64,000 nt of DNA from Bacteroidales bacterium (GTDB lineage Bacteria > Bacteroidota > Bacteroidia > Bacteroidales > JAIOZK01), in assembly GCA_021740625.1 (NCBI GenBank), contig JAIOZK010000015.1:1-64000 (forward strand). Direction: 5' to 3'. Positions 26,065 through 34,979 of this stretch are shown one piece after another. The notes beneath the pieces were generated by a model. It saw only the letters and a list, made by a program, of their open reading frames with translations. It was not told where the DNA came from and made no database searches. Position numbers and translations under genes: made by a program. Every line of letters starts with the position of its first letter. The stretch's first letter is position 1.

Positions 26065-26963
26065 TGCCGGGTACTCTTGTAGTAATATGCGGCCCGACAG
26101 CCATTGGCAAAACAGAACTTTCCATACAACTGGCCAAAGAACTGGGAACGGAAATTATCTCAGCAGATTCCCGGCAGTTTTACAGGGAAATGAATATCGG
26201 TACAGCCAAACCCTCCCCTGCCCAGCTTTCAGCAGTAAAACATCATTTGATCGGTCATTTGTCCATCCAGGATACCTACAATGTTTCCATGTTTGAACAG
26301 GATGCGCTTTACATTCTGAAAGAAATTTTCAGAACGAAATCTCATGCAATACTATGCGGAGGCAGTGGCTTGTATATCGATGCATTGTGTCGTGGCATTG
26401 ATGATTTGCCGGATGCCGACACGGAAATCAGGAAGAAATTGCAAGATCAGCTTGATAATGAAGGTATCGAATCTCTTCAAAAAGAACTCCAAATCCTCGA
26501 TCCTGAATATTATGCTGAAGTGGACCGGAACAATCCCAAACGCCTGATGCGAGCCATTGAAGTATGCCGCATTGCCGGTAAGAAATATTCAGACCTCAGG
26601 AAAAGTCAGCCCAAATCACGGGAGTTTAATATTATAAAAATTGGCCTGAACACAGACAGGGAAAAATTATTTGACAGGATCAACCGGCGCACGGAACGGA
26701 TGATTGAAAAAGGACTGCTTAAAGAAGTCATGGGTCTTAGACCCTATAAGAACGAAAACGCACTGAATACAGTCGGGTACAAAGAGATCTTCAATTACCT
26801 GGATGGATCAACCGAACTAGCCCACGCCATCGAAAAGATCAAAACCAATACGCGCCGCTATGCCAAAAGACAACTGACCTGGTTCAAAAAAGATCCAAGT
26901 ATTCAATGGTTTGAACCAGGGCAATTCTACACCATCCTGGAATTTATTCACAAAAAAAGTTAA
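26061..26963 (+). CDS. miaA: tRNA dimethylallyltransferase MiaA
   Basis: 300 aa. Transfers dimethylallyl to N6 of A37 in tRNAs reading UNN codons. P-loop CGPTAIGKTE, then IISADSRQFYREMNIGTAKP and HHLIGHL, GGSGLYIDAL, and the C-terminal NTRRYAKRQLTWFKKD motif. ATGA overlap with the CCA gene. Confidence 0.96.
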   Translation: MMPGTLVVICGPTAIGKTELSIQLAKELGTEIISADSRQFYREMNIGTAKPSPAQLSAVKHHLIGHLSIQDTYNVSMFEQDALYILKEIFRTKSHAILCGGSGLYIDALCRGIDDLPDADTEIRKKLQDQLDNEGIESLQKELQILDPEYYAEVDRNNPKRLMRAIEVCRIAGKKYSDLRKSQPKSREFNIIKIGLNTDREKLFDRINRRTERMIEKGLLKEVMGLRPYKNENALNTVGYKEIFNYLDGSTELAHAIEKIKTNTRRYAKRQLTWFKKDPSIQWFEPGQFYTILEFIHKKS

Positions 26964-26970
26964 TCAGGAA

Positions 26971-27019
26971 TTTGTTATATAAAAATGATTGCATACTTTT
27001 GTTTCGTATTTTTACGAAA
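26971..27019 (+). promoter_or_regulatory. Promoter and ArsR-type operator of the arsenic operon
   Basis: TTTG (26971-26974), 19 bp, TACTTTTG (26994-27001): an exact Bacteroidota promoter. Immediately after it, TTTCGTA-TTTT-TACGAAA (27002-27019) is a perfect 7-4-7 palindrome covering the predicted transcription start, 6 bp before the arsR start codon, as expected for repression by the first gene product. Confidence 0.85.
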
Positions 27020-27025
27020 TACAAA

Positions 27026-27346
27026 ATGAAAAAAGAGATCATAACATCAGAGCATGAAAAGCTTGCCCGTTATGCGAGAGCCCTGGCTCATCCCGTACGG
27101 GTCTATATCATGGAGCTGCTTTCGAACCAGAGTTGTTGTTTCAGCGGGGACCTGGCGGAGATATTGCCGATCGCCCGATCAACACTATCGCAGCATTTAA
27201 AGGAATTAAAAAATGCCGGGCTGATACAGGGAAGTATCGAATATCCCAAGATCCGGTATTGCATAGAGCCCAAAAACTGGGCCCAGGCCAATAAACTTTT
27301 TCGTGAATTAATGAACCAGCAAAAACCAGTTCAGGATGGAAATTAA
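27026..27346 (+). CDS. arsR: ArsR/SmtB-family repressor
   Basis: 106 aa from the ATG at 27026; the longer ORF would start before the transcription start. Winged helix-turn-helix (ARYARALAHPVRVYIMELL, PIARSTLSQHLKELKNAG). Arsenite would be sensed by Cys residues in NQSCCFSGDL, with another Cys in RYCIEP. Overlaps the next gene by 11 bp. Confidence 0.92.
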   Translation: MKKEIITSEHEKLARYARALAHPVRVYIMELLSNQSCCFSGDLAEILPIARSTLSQHLKELKNAGLIQGSIEYPKIRYCIEPKNWAQANKLFRELMNQQKPVQDGN

Positions 27347-27569
27347 AATATTGGGATCAGGTTGTGCGAAATGTCAAAAACTTGAGAAAATGACAATCAA
27401 GGCATTGCATGAACTGAACCTGAAAGCAGATGTTCAGAAAGTCGACGACATCATGCAAATCATGAATTATGGAGTTAGCTCCACTCCTGCCCTTGTCGTC
27501 AACGGCAGTGTAAGGATCAAAGGTAGAATTCCAGGCATTGATGAAATTAAAAAAGAAATCACCAGATAA
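27336..27569 (+). CDS. Small thioredoxin-family protein (TM0996/MTH895 type)
   Basis: 77 aa, a glutaredoxin-sized thioredoxin fold with GSGCAKCQKLEKM (CxxC) and cis-Pro motif VSSTPALVVNG. Its start overlaps arsR. In such operons it precedes ArsF/ArsG-like genes and probably passes electrons to the membrane-bound partner; it may correspond to ArsE. That assignment rests on gene order. Confidence 0.85.
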   Translation: MEIKILGSGCAKCQKLEKMTIKALHELNLKADVQKVDDIMQIMNYGVSSTPALVVNGSVRIKGRIPGIDEIKKEITR

Positions 27570-27579
27570 AACTTAAAGC

Positions 27580-28014
27580 ATGAAAAAACTAGTTTTTTGG
27601 TCAGTGATCATTACCATCACCGGATTTTCAATGTTAATTTCCTGCAATCCGGGACAAAACAAAAAAGCTGAAAAACCAGAAATAATAAATACAAACGATC
27701 AGATCAAGGTTCTGTATTTTCATTTCACTCGTCGGTGTGCAACCTGCAACGCAGTTGAAAAAGAAACGGAAAAAGCCCTGGCTGACCTGTATCCCAACCA
27801 TATAGAATCTGGAAAGATCAGTTTCGAATCCGTTAACCTTGACCTGAAAGCCGGCAAACAAAGCGGGGAAAAGTACGGAATTAATTCCCAAACCCTGGTC
27901 GTGATTGGGGGGCAAAATAAAATGGATATCACAACGGATGGTTTCATGTATGCCCTCACAAAACCAGACAAGCTGAAAGAAACAATCAAACAAACCATTG
28001 AACCAATATTATAA
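27580..28014 (+). CDS. ArsF-family thioredoxin-like lipoprotein
   Basis: 144 aa. Lipoprotein signal (FSMLISCNPGQ, with the Cys as the lipidation site), then a thioredoxin-like domain with FTRRCATCNAVEKETE (CxxC). Matches the family named nitrophenyl compound nitroreductase subunit ArsF; the name is inherited from arsEFG of Shewanella, where reduction of aromatic nitro-arsenicals was reported. Here a thiol-redox role together with the neighbouring small thioredoxin and permease is the safer reading. Confidence 0.82.
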   Translation: MKKLVFWSVIITITGFSMLISCNPGQNKKAEKPEIINTNDQIKVLYFHFTRRCATCNAVEKETEKALADLYPNHIESGKISFESVNLDLKAGKQSGEKYGINSQTLVVIGGQNKMDITTDGFMYALTKPDKLKETIKQTIEPIL

Positions 28015-28026
28015 GATTAATAACTG

Positions 28027-28734
28027 ATGGAGTTTCTACAGGAGATCCTGGATAATACAAAGTGGCCGATTATCTCAGCATTTATACTGGGATTGATGAC
28101 CGCAATAAGCCCCTGTCCGCTGGCAAGCAATATTACAGCCATTGCATACATCAGCAAAGATCTCCAGAACAGAAAAAAGGTTTTTATCAATGGGCTGGTA
28201 TATACACTGGGGCGAGCCTTTAGCTACACCGCCTTGGGTGTCGTTCTTTTCATCGGAGCAGGACGTTTGAATTTTGCAGGTTTTTTTCAGCAATGGGGAG
28301 AAAGGATTCTGGGACCATTGCTTATGCTGATCGGAATATTTATGCTGGGCATCATCCGCTTTTCCATACCGGGCTTTGGAAACTTTAACGAGAAAATGGA
28401 GAAAGTCGGCAGACAGGGCTACCTGGGAGTCTTTCTCATGGGTGTCGTATTTGCTCTTGCATTTTGTCCTTACAGCGGCATACTATATTTTGGATTACTG
28501 ATCCCCATGACGATCGTAAGTGCAAAAGGACTTTTGCTCCCGCTTGTTTTTGCCGCAGGAACCGGTCTGCCGGTAATCATTTTTGCCTGGTTGATCGCTT
28601 TTACGCTTAATGAAGTCGGACTGTTTTACAACAGGCTGAAAACTTTTGAAAAATGGTTCAGAAAACTGATTGCAATTGTTTTTATCGCAGTGGGTTTGTA
28701 TTATGTGATTATTATATATTTCAATATTTTGTAA
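28027..28734 (+). CDS. ArsG/DsbD-like membrane protein
   Basis: 235 aa, about six membrane helices, first with GLMTAISPCPLASNI and a matching Cys in LAFCPYSGILYF, the Cys pair typical of CcdA/DsbD electron carriers. Family name: aromatic aminobenzylarsenical efflux permease ArsG. It could export an organoarsenical or move electrons across the membrane to the ArsF-like lipoprotein. Sequence alone does not decide. Confidence 0.82.
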   Translation: MEFLQEILDNTKWPIISAFILGLMTAISPCPLASNITAIAYISKDLQNRKKVFINGLVYTLGRAFSYTALGVVLFIGAGRLNFAGFFQQWGERILGPLLMLIGIFMLGIIRFSIPGFGNFNEKMEKVGRQGYLGVFLMGVVFALAFCPYSGILYFGLLIPMTIVSAKGLLLPLVFAAGTGLPVIIFAWLIAFTLNEVGLFYNRLKTFEKWFRKLIAIVFIAVGLYYVIIIYFNIL

Positions 28735-28793
28735 GAGATGCTTAAGATAATGAAAGAAGCATGCAGAAAATAAAAATTATAAATGAATAAAGA

Positions 28794-29507
28794 ATGAGGG
28801 ATCGGCAAAACAAACAAACAGGATGTCTCGAGTGTGGTGAGGAATTGCAATACCTCGAACATGACGAGGAAATGAAATGTAGCTATTGTGAATTGGACTT
28901 TATTTCAAATGTAAAGTGTGTTTGGGGTCACTACATCTGTGATGATTGTCATGCTTATGATGCCGTTGAGGTGATCAGGAATGTCTGCCTGAGTACAAAA
29001 TCCGTGAACCCTGTTTTGATCGCACAAAGATTATTTGAGCACCCGTCTGTAAAGATGCATGGCCCTGAACATCACTACCTGGTACCGGCTGCTTTGCTGG
29101 CTGCAGCAAAAAATACCGATGGCGATTCCATGAACCTGAAACAGGCCCTGAAGGTTGCCGAACACAGGTCGGCCAATATACTGGGCGGATTTTGCGGCTT
29201 TTATGGATGTTGCGGAGCAGCTATCGGAACAGGTATTTTCATCAGTGCATATACACAGGCAACACCTTTATCCAAAGAGGGCTGGAGCAATGCAAATTTA
29301 ATGACATCAAAATCGCTGGAAAAGATTGCCAGGCTGGGAGGACCAAGATGCTGTAAGAGAGATACCCTCCTGGCTATTGAAACGGCAATTGACTTTTTCG
29401 AGGAGAAATATCATGTACAGCTTGAAAAAGAGGAAAAAATTCACTGTAGTCATTCGGATCAGAACAAAGAATGTATCACTGTAAACTGTCCATATTTCAA
29501 TCATTAA
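28794..29507 (+). CDS. DUF5714 protein with N-terminal zinc ribbon, in the arsenic operon
   Basis: 237 aa. N-terminal Cys pairs CLECGEEL, CSYCELDF, then CVWGHYICDDCHAYDA; DUF5714 core with HHYLVPAALLAA, GGFCGFYGCCGAAIGTGIF and GGPRCCKRDT. Many of the Cys residues are conserved in the family as I know it and look metal- or arsenic-binding. Function unknown; DUF5714 also occurs fused to radical SAM or methyltransferase proteins. Located between the ArsG-like gene and arsC in the same direction. Confidence 0.8.
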   Translation: MRDRQNKQTGCLECGEELQYLEHDEEMKCSYCELDFISNVKCVWGHYICDDCHAYDAVEVIRNVCLSTKSVNPVLIAQRLFEHPSVKMHGPEHHYLVPAALLAAAKNTDGDSMNLKQALKVAEHRSANILGGFCGFYGCCGAAIGTGIFISAYTQATPLSKEGWSNANLMTSKSLEKIARLGGPRCCKRDTLLAIETAIDFFEEKYHVQLEKEEKIHCSHSDQNKECITVNCPYFNH

Positions 29508-29534
29508 TCCATTATAAAACAGCTTATAATCATT

Positions 29535-29954
29535 ATGAAAATATTAATACTATGCACCGGTAACTCCTGTCGCAGCCAGATGGCAGAAGGCTTTTTAAAA
29601 TCCTTCAACGACAAGCTTGAAGTTTTTTCCGCCGGAACCGAACCGGCTGATGAAGTTCATCCCAAAGCCATTCAGGTAATGCAGGAATTGAGTATTGACC
29701 TGAGCAAAAACAAACCCCAACAAGTAGATGAATTTCTGAATGATTCATTTGACTATTTAATAACTGTTTGCGATGATGCCAACGAAAGCTGCCCGGCATT
29801 CTTCGGTAAGGTAAAGAACAGGCTCCACATAGGTTTTGAAGATCCGGCCAAAGCCGAAGGCAATGAAGTGGAAGTCTTACAGGTATTCAGGAAGGTCAGG
29901 GATCAGATAAAAGAGAAGTTTTACGAATTCTATAAAAACAACATACAATCATGA
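29535..29954 (+). CDS. arsC: Arsenate reductase, low-molecular-weight phosphatase type
   Basis: 139 aa. Reduces arsenate to arsenite with thioredoxin. P-loop CTGNSCRSQMAEGF at residues 7-20 and a downstream redox Cys in VCDDANESCPAF. Overlaps arsM by 4 bp. Confidence 0.95.
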   Translation: MKILILCTGNSCRSQMAEGFLKSFNDKLEVFSAGTEPADEVHPKAIQVMQELSIDLSKNKPQQVDEFLNDSFDYLITVCDDANESCPAFFGKVKNRLHIGFEDPAKAEGNEVEVLQVFRKVRDQIKEKFYEFYKNNIQS

Positions 29955-30763
29955 AATTCGAAAAGGATGATTTAAAAGAGGTCGTAAGGACACGGTATAA
30001 CCAGATTGCACAGCAAAGCAAAGAAAAAAATGAAACCTCCTGCTGCGGAAGTACCGATTGCTGCGGAGAAGTCGATTATACCATCTTCAGTGATGATTAC
30101 TCCGAATTACAGGGTTATAATACTGATGCTGATCTGGGCCTGGGCTGCGGACTGCCAACCGAACATGCCGGTCTCAAAAAGGGAGATACCGTAATTGACC
30201 TGGGCTCAGGAGCCGGAAACGATTGCTTCGTAGCCCGCTCCATTGTGGGTGAAGAAGGCATGGTATGGGGACTGGATTTTGCCGGTGCCATGCTCACCAA
30301 AGCCAGGAAGAATACAAAAAAGCTGGGTTTGAAAAACATTTCCTTCGTGAAAGGGGACATTGAGAGCATGCCTTTTGAAAATGAACTGGCCGATGTGATC
30401 ATCAGTAATTGTGTGCTGAACCTTGTCCCTGATAAAAACAAAGCGTTTTCCGAGATTTTCAGGGTATTGAAAACGCTTGGCCACTTCTGTGTTTCTGATG
30501 TTGTGCTGGAAGGAAAACTGCCCGAAAACATACGGAAAGCAACCGAAATGTATGCAGGTTGTGTATCAGGTGCGCTTCAGAAAGATGAGTACCTTGAAAC
30601 AATCCGGGGAAATGGTTTCACTGGTATCGAGATCAAAAAAGAAAAAAAGATCAATGTTCCGGATGAGTTACTGTTACAATATATTTCCAGGGAAGAGCTC
30701 AAAACATTCAGGGAAAACAAAAGTGGGATATTCAGCATCACTGTAACCGCAAATAAAGCTTAG
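29951..30763 (+). CDS. arsM: Arsenite S-adenosylmethionine methyltransferase
   Basis: 270 aa. N-terminal SCCGSTDCCGE, then the SAM-binding motif VIDLGSGAGNDCFVA and the family motif LGLGCGLPTEHA. Later Cys residues in ISNCVLN and MYAGCVSGAL supply the arsenite-binding set. Coupled to arsC by a 4-bp overlap and 3 bp from acr3. Confidence 0.94.
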   Translation: MKFEKDDLKEVVRTRYNQIAQQSKEKNETSCCGSTDCCGEVDYTIFSDDYSELQGYNTDADLGLGCGLPTEHAGLKKGDTVIDLGSGAGNDCFVARSIVGEEGMVWGLDFAGAMLTKARKNTKKLGLKNISFVKGDIESMPFENELADVIISNCVLNLVPDKNKAFSEIFRVLKTLGHFCVSDVVLEGKLPENIRKATEMYAGCVSGALQKDEYLETIRGNGFTGIEIKKEKKINVPDELLLQYISREELKTFRENKSGIFSITVTANKA

Positions 30764-30766
30764 TTT

Positions 30767-31822
30767 ATGAAAACAGGAAAAAAACTATCCTTTTTAGATC
30801 GTTACCTGACCCTCTGGATTTTTGCTGCCATGCTTGTGGGAGTTTTCTGGGGTCATTTCTACCCGGGCATTGCGAATTTCTGGGATCAGTTCAAATCAGG
30901 CACCACCAACATACCGATTGCGATCGGCTTGATCCTGATGATGTACCCTCCCCTTGCAAAAGTCAGGTATGAAGAATTGCCCCGTGTTTTCAGGAATGTG
31001 AAGATACTCGGCATTTCACTGGTGCAGAACTGGATCATCGGCCCAATACTGATGTTCGTGCTGGCGATCATCTTTTTGCCGGCTTACCCGCATTATATGG
31101 CCGGACTCATTCTGATCGGGCTGGCCCGCTGCATCGCCATGGTGATCGTGTGGAACGACCTGGCCAAAGGCAACCGGGAATATGCCGCCGGCCTGGTGGC
31201 TTTCAACTCCATTTTCCAGATCATCTTCTTTTCCCTTTATGCCTGGATATTCATCACAGTATTGCCCGGATGGCTGGGCTTAAAATCCTTTGAAGTGGAC
31301 ATCACCATCGGGGAAGTGGCCAAAAGCGTACTGATCTATCTGGGAATACCTTTTGCCGCGGGATTCTTGACCAGGACGGTCCTGACCCGTATTAAAGGCA
31401 AAGAATGGTACGACAAAAAATTCGCCCCGAAGATCAGTCCTGTTACACTCATCGCCCTCTTATTTACCATTCTGGTGATGTTCAGCCTGAAAGGCGAATA
31501 CATCGTAAAGATCCCGCTGGACGTGGTCCGCATCGCTATTCCGCTGGTCATTTACTTTGTCATCATGTTCCTGGTTTCATTTTGGATGGGCAAAAAAGCC
31601 GGTGCCGATTATTCCAAAACCACTACCATCGCTTTTACAGCAGCCAGCAATAATTTTGAACTGGCGATCGCAGTTGCCGTAGCGGTTTTCGGTATCAATT
31701 CAGGTGAAGCATTCGCTGCAGTGATCGGACCTCTGGTGGAAGTACCCGTGCTAATCGCCCTGGTGAATGTGGCGCTGTGGTTTCAGCAGAAGTACTTTGC
31801 GGGAGAACGCACTAGAGTATAA
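30767..31822 (+). CDS. acr3: Arsenite efflux permease, ACR3 family
   Basis: 351 aa, about ten membrane helices. ACR3 hallmarks are [18 protein letters not shown] (conserved Cys) and [20 protein letters not shown]. It exports arsenite produced by ArsC. Last gene of the operon. Confidence 0.95.
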   Translation: MKTGKKLSFLDRYLTLWIFAAMLVGVFWGHFYPGIANFWDQFKSGTTNIPIAIGLILMMYPPLAKVRYEELPRVFRNVKILGISLVQNWIIGPILMFVLAIIFLPAYPHYMAGLILIGLARCIAMVIVWNDLAKGNREYAAGLVAFNSIFQIIFFSLYAWIFITVLPGWLGLKSFEVDITIGEVAKSVLIYLGIPFAAGFLTRTVLTRIKGKEWYDKKFAPKISPVTLIALLFTILVMFSLKGEYIVKIPLDVVRIAIPLVIYFVIMFLVSFWMGKKAGADYSKTTTIAFTAASNNFELAIAVAVAVFGINSGEAFAAVIGPLVEVPVLIALVNVALWFQQKYFAGERTRV

Positions 31823-32120
31823 AGGGCATTTTAGTCTGTAGGCTGAGATTTGTAGTCGGCATTAGGCAGTCGGCAAGGCCACGGCAGACAGGCAGGTGGC
31901 AGATTGCATACCTTGATTACAAATTCGAAGATGTCCTTTAAAGCTGACAGGTTTGATAATTGATCGGTACAACTCAAGACTAAAAATTCAAAACTCAAAA
32001 CTCAAAACTCAAAACTTATTGCTATCTTAACTTTCCTTGATTTATTTTAACATATTTTAAGCTTATGCTTATATTTACACCTTTACTTTTGATCCGTAAT
32101 CAAGAGCAATCGACCATTAT
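31823..32120. other. Repeat-rich intergenic region after the arsenic operon
   Basis: Holds degenerate GGCAGTC-type heptamers (tagtcggcattaggcagtcg, 31852-31905), the intergenic cousin of the repeat in kinases 1 and 3, then a clean four-unit CAAAACT heptamer array (about 31988-32016). A -7 box TACTTTTG at 32084-32091 precedes the cyclase gene by 29 bp. No gene seen. Confidence 0.65.
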
Positions 32121-34196
32121 ATGACAGAAAGCAAGAAAGTACCCCGTTTTCATGGTTTGAGGATCTACCTTATAGCAACGATCCTGTATATTTTCCTTGT
32201 TTTGCCTCTTTCACTGATCCTGCTGGCCAAATACGGTCCCGACTGGGCAGACAACGGAAACTCATCTTTTTTGATCTATGGGAATAATGAAACCCAGCTT
32301 TCTGATACCATCCCGCAAGTTCAGGATGAAGTTTTGCCCAGGGACTCCCTGGAATCTGAATTGGAATCAGAAATCCAGGCGACAGAAGAGAACATACAAA
32401 AAGATGAGCAAATGCTTATCAAAACCATCAACCTTTTGCCCCAGTTGCTGATCATTTCCTTTCTGGTTGGTTTTGCTTTCAATCTTCCCTTTAAAATTTA
32501 TTTCAACCGCAAGAGAAAGAAAAAAACAATTTCCGAAGGGCTCAAGAAATTTGTCAAAAGATTTATTCTTAAAGTACCCATGATCAATGTGGGCATACTT
32601 TCCATATCATATGGCCTCATACTCATTTATATGCTCTATGTTATTATTTTCCACAACCATGATTTCAGTGATATTGTAAGCCGCTTTTATATACGTTACT
32701 TTTTCATTTCGGTTCTGGCTTCCCTGCTTACACTGATCTTTGTTTATAACTGGGAAAAACACCGGGTACATATCAGATACCTGGATTTTGTCTTTTCAAT
32801 GGAAGAATTGAAGAAAAGGATATTCAAAGTGAAGGCCGGCAAGATCAGGAACAGGCTCTGGGTCTCCTCCGCAGTAACCACACTGCTGCCATTGATCCTG
32901 GTAATATTTTATCTTTTCCTCGGACTGACCAACATACAGGAGTTAAACCTACAGGAGATTGATGACAAGGGTTGGAGAATATTGCTGGGTAAGTATTACG
33001 ACTTGCTGGAAGAAGGCAGTCTGAGTTTCAGCAACATGCAGGACCTTTTCTATGTCAATATTTTTGACAGCATCCTGATGCTCACCGGTATCTTTTCCGG
33101 GATTTTTGTAGCCTTCATCTACATCCTCTTTTTTGTAAACTGGACCACCAGTGACATTGTGCTACCCGTAAGCGAATTGTTGCGGAAGATGGAGAAAACA
33201 GGCAAGGGGGAAATGGACCAGTTCAGCATCGTAAGGACCAATGATGAAATTGGTGTATTGACCGAAGGGTATAACGATATGTCGCAGAAAATCAAAGATT
33301 ATATCACAAGCATTTCCAGGATTAACCAGGCCAATGCACGATTTGTACCCAAGCAGTTCCTCGAATACCTGGGCAAGGAAAGCATTGCCGATATCAGCCT
33401 GGGCGATCAGGTACAGCAGGAAATGACTGTGTTGTTTTGCGACATCCGCAATTTTACCACGATTTCGGAAGACATGACCCCACGGGAGAATTTCAATTTC
33501 CTGAACAATTACCTGGGGTATATGGAACCTATCATCCGCCGCAACAAAGGATTTGTAGATAAATACATTGGAGATTCCATCATGGCTCTTTTCAGCCAGC
33601 GTGCCGAGGACGCCCTCAATGCAGCCATCGAAATGCGTATCAAGCTGGTGGAGTTCAATCAGGTGATGGAACAATTTGGGAAACCTCCCATCAGCAATGG
33701 TTTCGGAATACACACCGGAAACCTGATGCTGGGGATCGTGGGCGGTGAAGGCAGAATGGACGGAACCGTTATTTCTGATGCCGTGAACCTCAGCTCACGC
33801 CTGGAAGGACTCAATAAACTTTATGGAGGATCCATCATCATATCAGAAGACACCCTGATCAGGATCAACGACCCGAGTCATTATAATTACAGGTTCCTCG
33901 ACATTGTAAAAGTCAAAGGCAAAAAAGAAGCTGTCTATATTTTTGAAGTCCTGGATGGAGAACCTGCCGAAATCAAAGAATTGAAGATCAGTACCAAAAC
34001 AGAATTTGGCAAAGCACTGCAACTCTATAAAAACATGCAGTTCGAAAAAGCCCTGGAGATATTCCTCAGCATCTATTCCGAAAATCCGGATGACAAAGCT
34101 GCCAAAGTATACCTCAACAGGTGTAAAAAACTGATACGGGAAGGGGTTCCCGATGATTGGGACGGAATTCAGAAATTTGAGAACAAATTTGAATGA
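32121..34196 (+). CDS. Membrane-bound class III adenylate/guanylate cyclase
   Basis: 691 aa. Six predicted membrane helices in the first about 340 residues with an extracytoplasmic loop after helix 1, a HAMP segment (SELLRKMEKTGKGEMDQFS), then a class III cyclase domain: metal-binding Asp in LFCDIRNFTTISED and KYIGDSIMALF, transition-state region VISDAVNLSSRLEGL. The Lys of DKYIGD fits ATP rather than GTP. The C-terminus has a TPR-like KALQLYKNMQFEKALEIFLS. Followed by an HD protein on the same strand. Confidence 0.9.
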   Translation: MTESKKVPRFHGLRIYLIATILYIFLVLPLSLILLAKYGPDWADNGNSSFLIYGNNETQLSDTIPQVQDEVLPRDSLESELESEIQATEENIQKDEQMLIKTINLLPQLLIISFLVGFAFNLPFKIYFNRKRKKKTISEGLKKFVKRFILKVPMINVGILSISYGLILIYMLYVIIFHNHDFSDIVSRFYIRYFFISVLASLLTLIFVYNWEKHRVHIRYLDFVFSMEELKKRIFKVKAGKIRNRLWVSSAVTTLLPLILVIFYLFLGLTNIQELNLQEIDDKGWRILLGKYYDLLEEGSLSFSNMQDLFYVNIFDSILMLTGIFSGIFVAFIYILFFVNWTTSDIVLPVSELLRKMEKTGKGEMDQFSIVRTNDEIGVLTEGYNDMSQKIKDYITSISRINQANARFVPKQFLEYLGKESIADISLGDQVQQEMTVLFCDIRNFTTISEDMTPRENFNFLNNYLGYMEPIIRRNKGFVDKYIGDSIMALFSQRAEDALNAAIEMRIKLVEFNQVMEQFGKPPISNGFGIHTGNLMLGIVGGEGRMDGTVISDAVNLSSRLEGLNKLYGGSIIISEDTLIRINDPSHYNYRFLDIVKVKGKKEAVYIFEVLDGEPAEIKELKISTKTEFGKALQLYKNMQFEKALEIFLSIYSENPDDKAAKVYLNRCKKLIREGVPDDWDGIQKFENKFE

Positions 34197-34318
34197 TATA
34201 AGCCCGGACCGCTGAAAAACCAACTGCCTGAATAATTAAACAATACAGGATCTTTCAAAGAGATTTTGTAATTTCGAATAATACTGGAATGAAACGCACT
34301 TGAAAAGAAGGACTGAAA

Positions 34319-34906
34319 ATGGATTTTGAAAAAGCACGCGAATATATCATACAAAGGATTGAACAAAATATCAATCCCAATCTTTTCTATCATAACCTTG
34401 ACCATACCCTGGATGTGTTAGAATCTGCCACTCAGATTGCTGCCAATGAAAAGCTCGGACAAAAAGAATTTATACTCCTCAAAACAGCCTGTCTCTATCA
34501 TGATTCCGGCATGCTGATTGACTATGGATCCCATGAGGAGCAATCCTGCAAAATTGCAAAAGATTCCCTGGATCAATTCAATTATTCAAAAAAAGACATT
34601 GAAAGTATCTGCGACATGATCATGGCCACGAAATTACCGCAGCAGGCCAGCACCATAATGCAGCAAATTATTTGCGATGCTGACCTGGATTACCTGGGGC
34701 GGGATGATTTCTTTATGATCTCTCACAGGCTGCGCCTTGAATGGATCCGGATGGACATCATCAATTTTAATTTGAAAGACTGGTATGCGAACCAGATACA
34801 GTTTCTTGAATCACATCAGTATTTTACAAACTGGGCCAAACAGGAGCGGGAAGCAGGGAAACAGAAAAACCTGGAAATGATCAAAGAAATATGCTCAGTT
34901 GAATAA
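34319..34906 (+). CDS. HD-domain protein
   Basis: 195 aa. Metal ligands HNLDHTLDV and LYHDSGM, then a later Asp in ICDADLDYLG give a complete H-HD-D set, so it is probably an active phosphohydrolase. Located 122 bp after the cyclase on the same strand, which makes cyclic-nucleotide turnover possible; that is inference from position only. Confidence 0.8.
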   Translation: MDFEKAREYIIQRIEQNINPNLFYHNLDHTLDVLESATQIAANEKLGQKEFILLKTACLYHDSGMLIDYGSHEEQSCKIAKDSLDQFNYSKKDIESICDMIMATKLPQQASTIMQQIICDADLDYLGRDDFFMISHRLRLEWIRMDIINFNLKDWYANQIQFLESHQYFTNWAKQEREAGKQKNLEMIKEICSVE

Positions 34907-34979
34907 TTCATAATTAATTAAATTAATCTCGATAATTATTTTCTATATTTGTTGAAGAATTAATTAAAAGCGTTCGAAA

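Noticed and set aside
30115-30531. 138-aa minus-strand ORF opposite arsM
   Set aside because: Antisense shadow of a conserved methyltransferase with no independent support.
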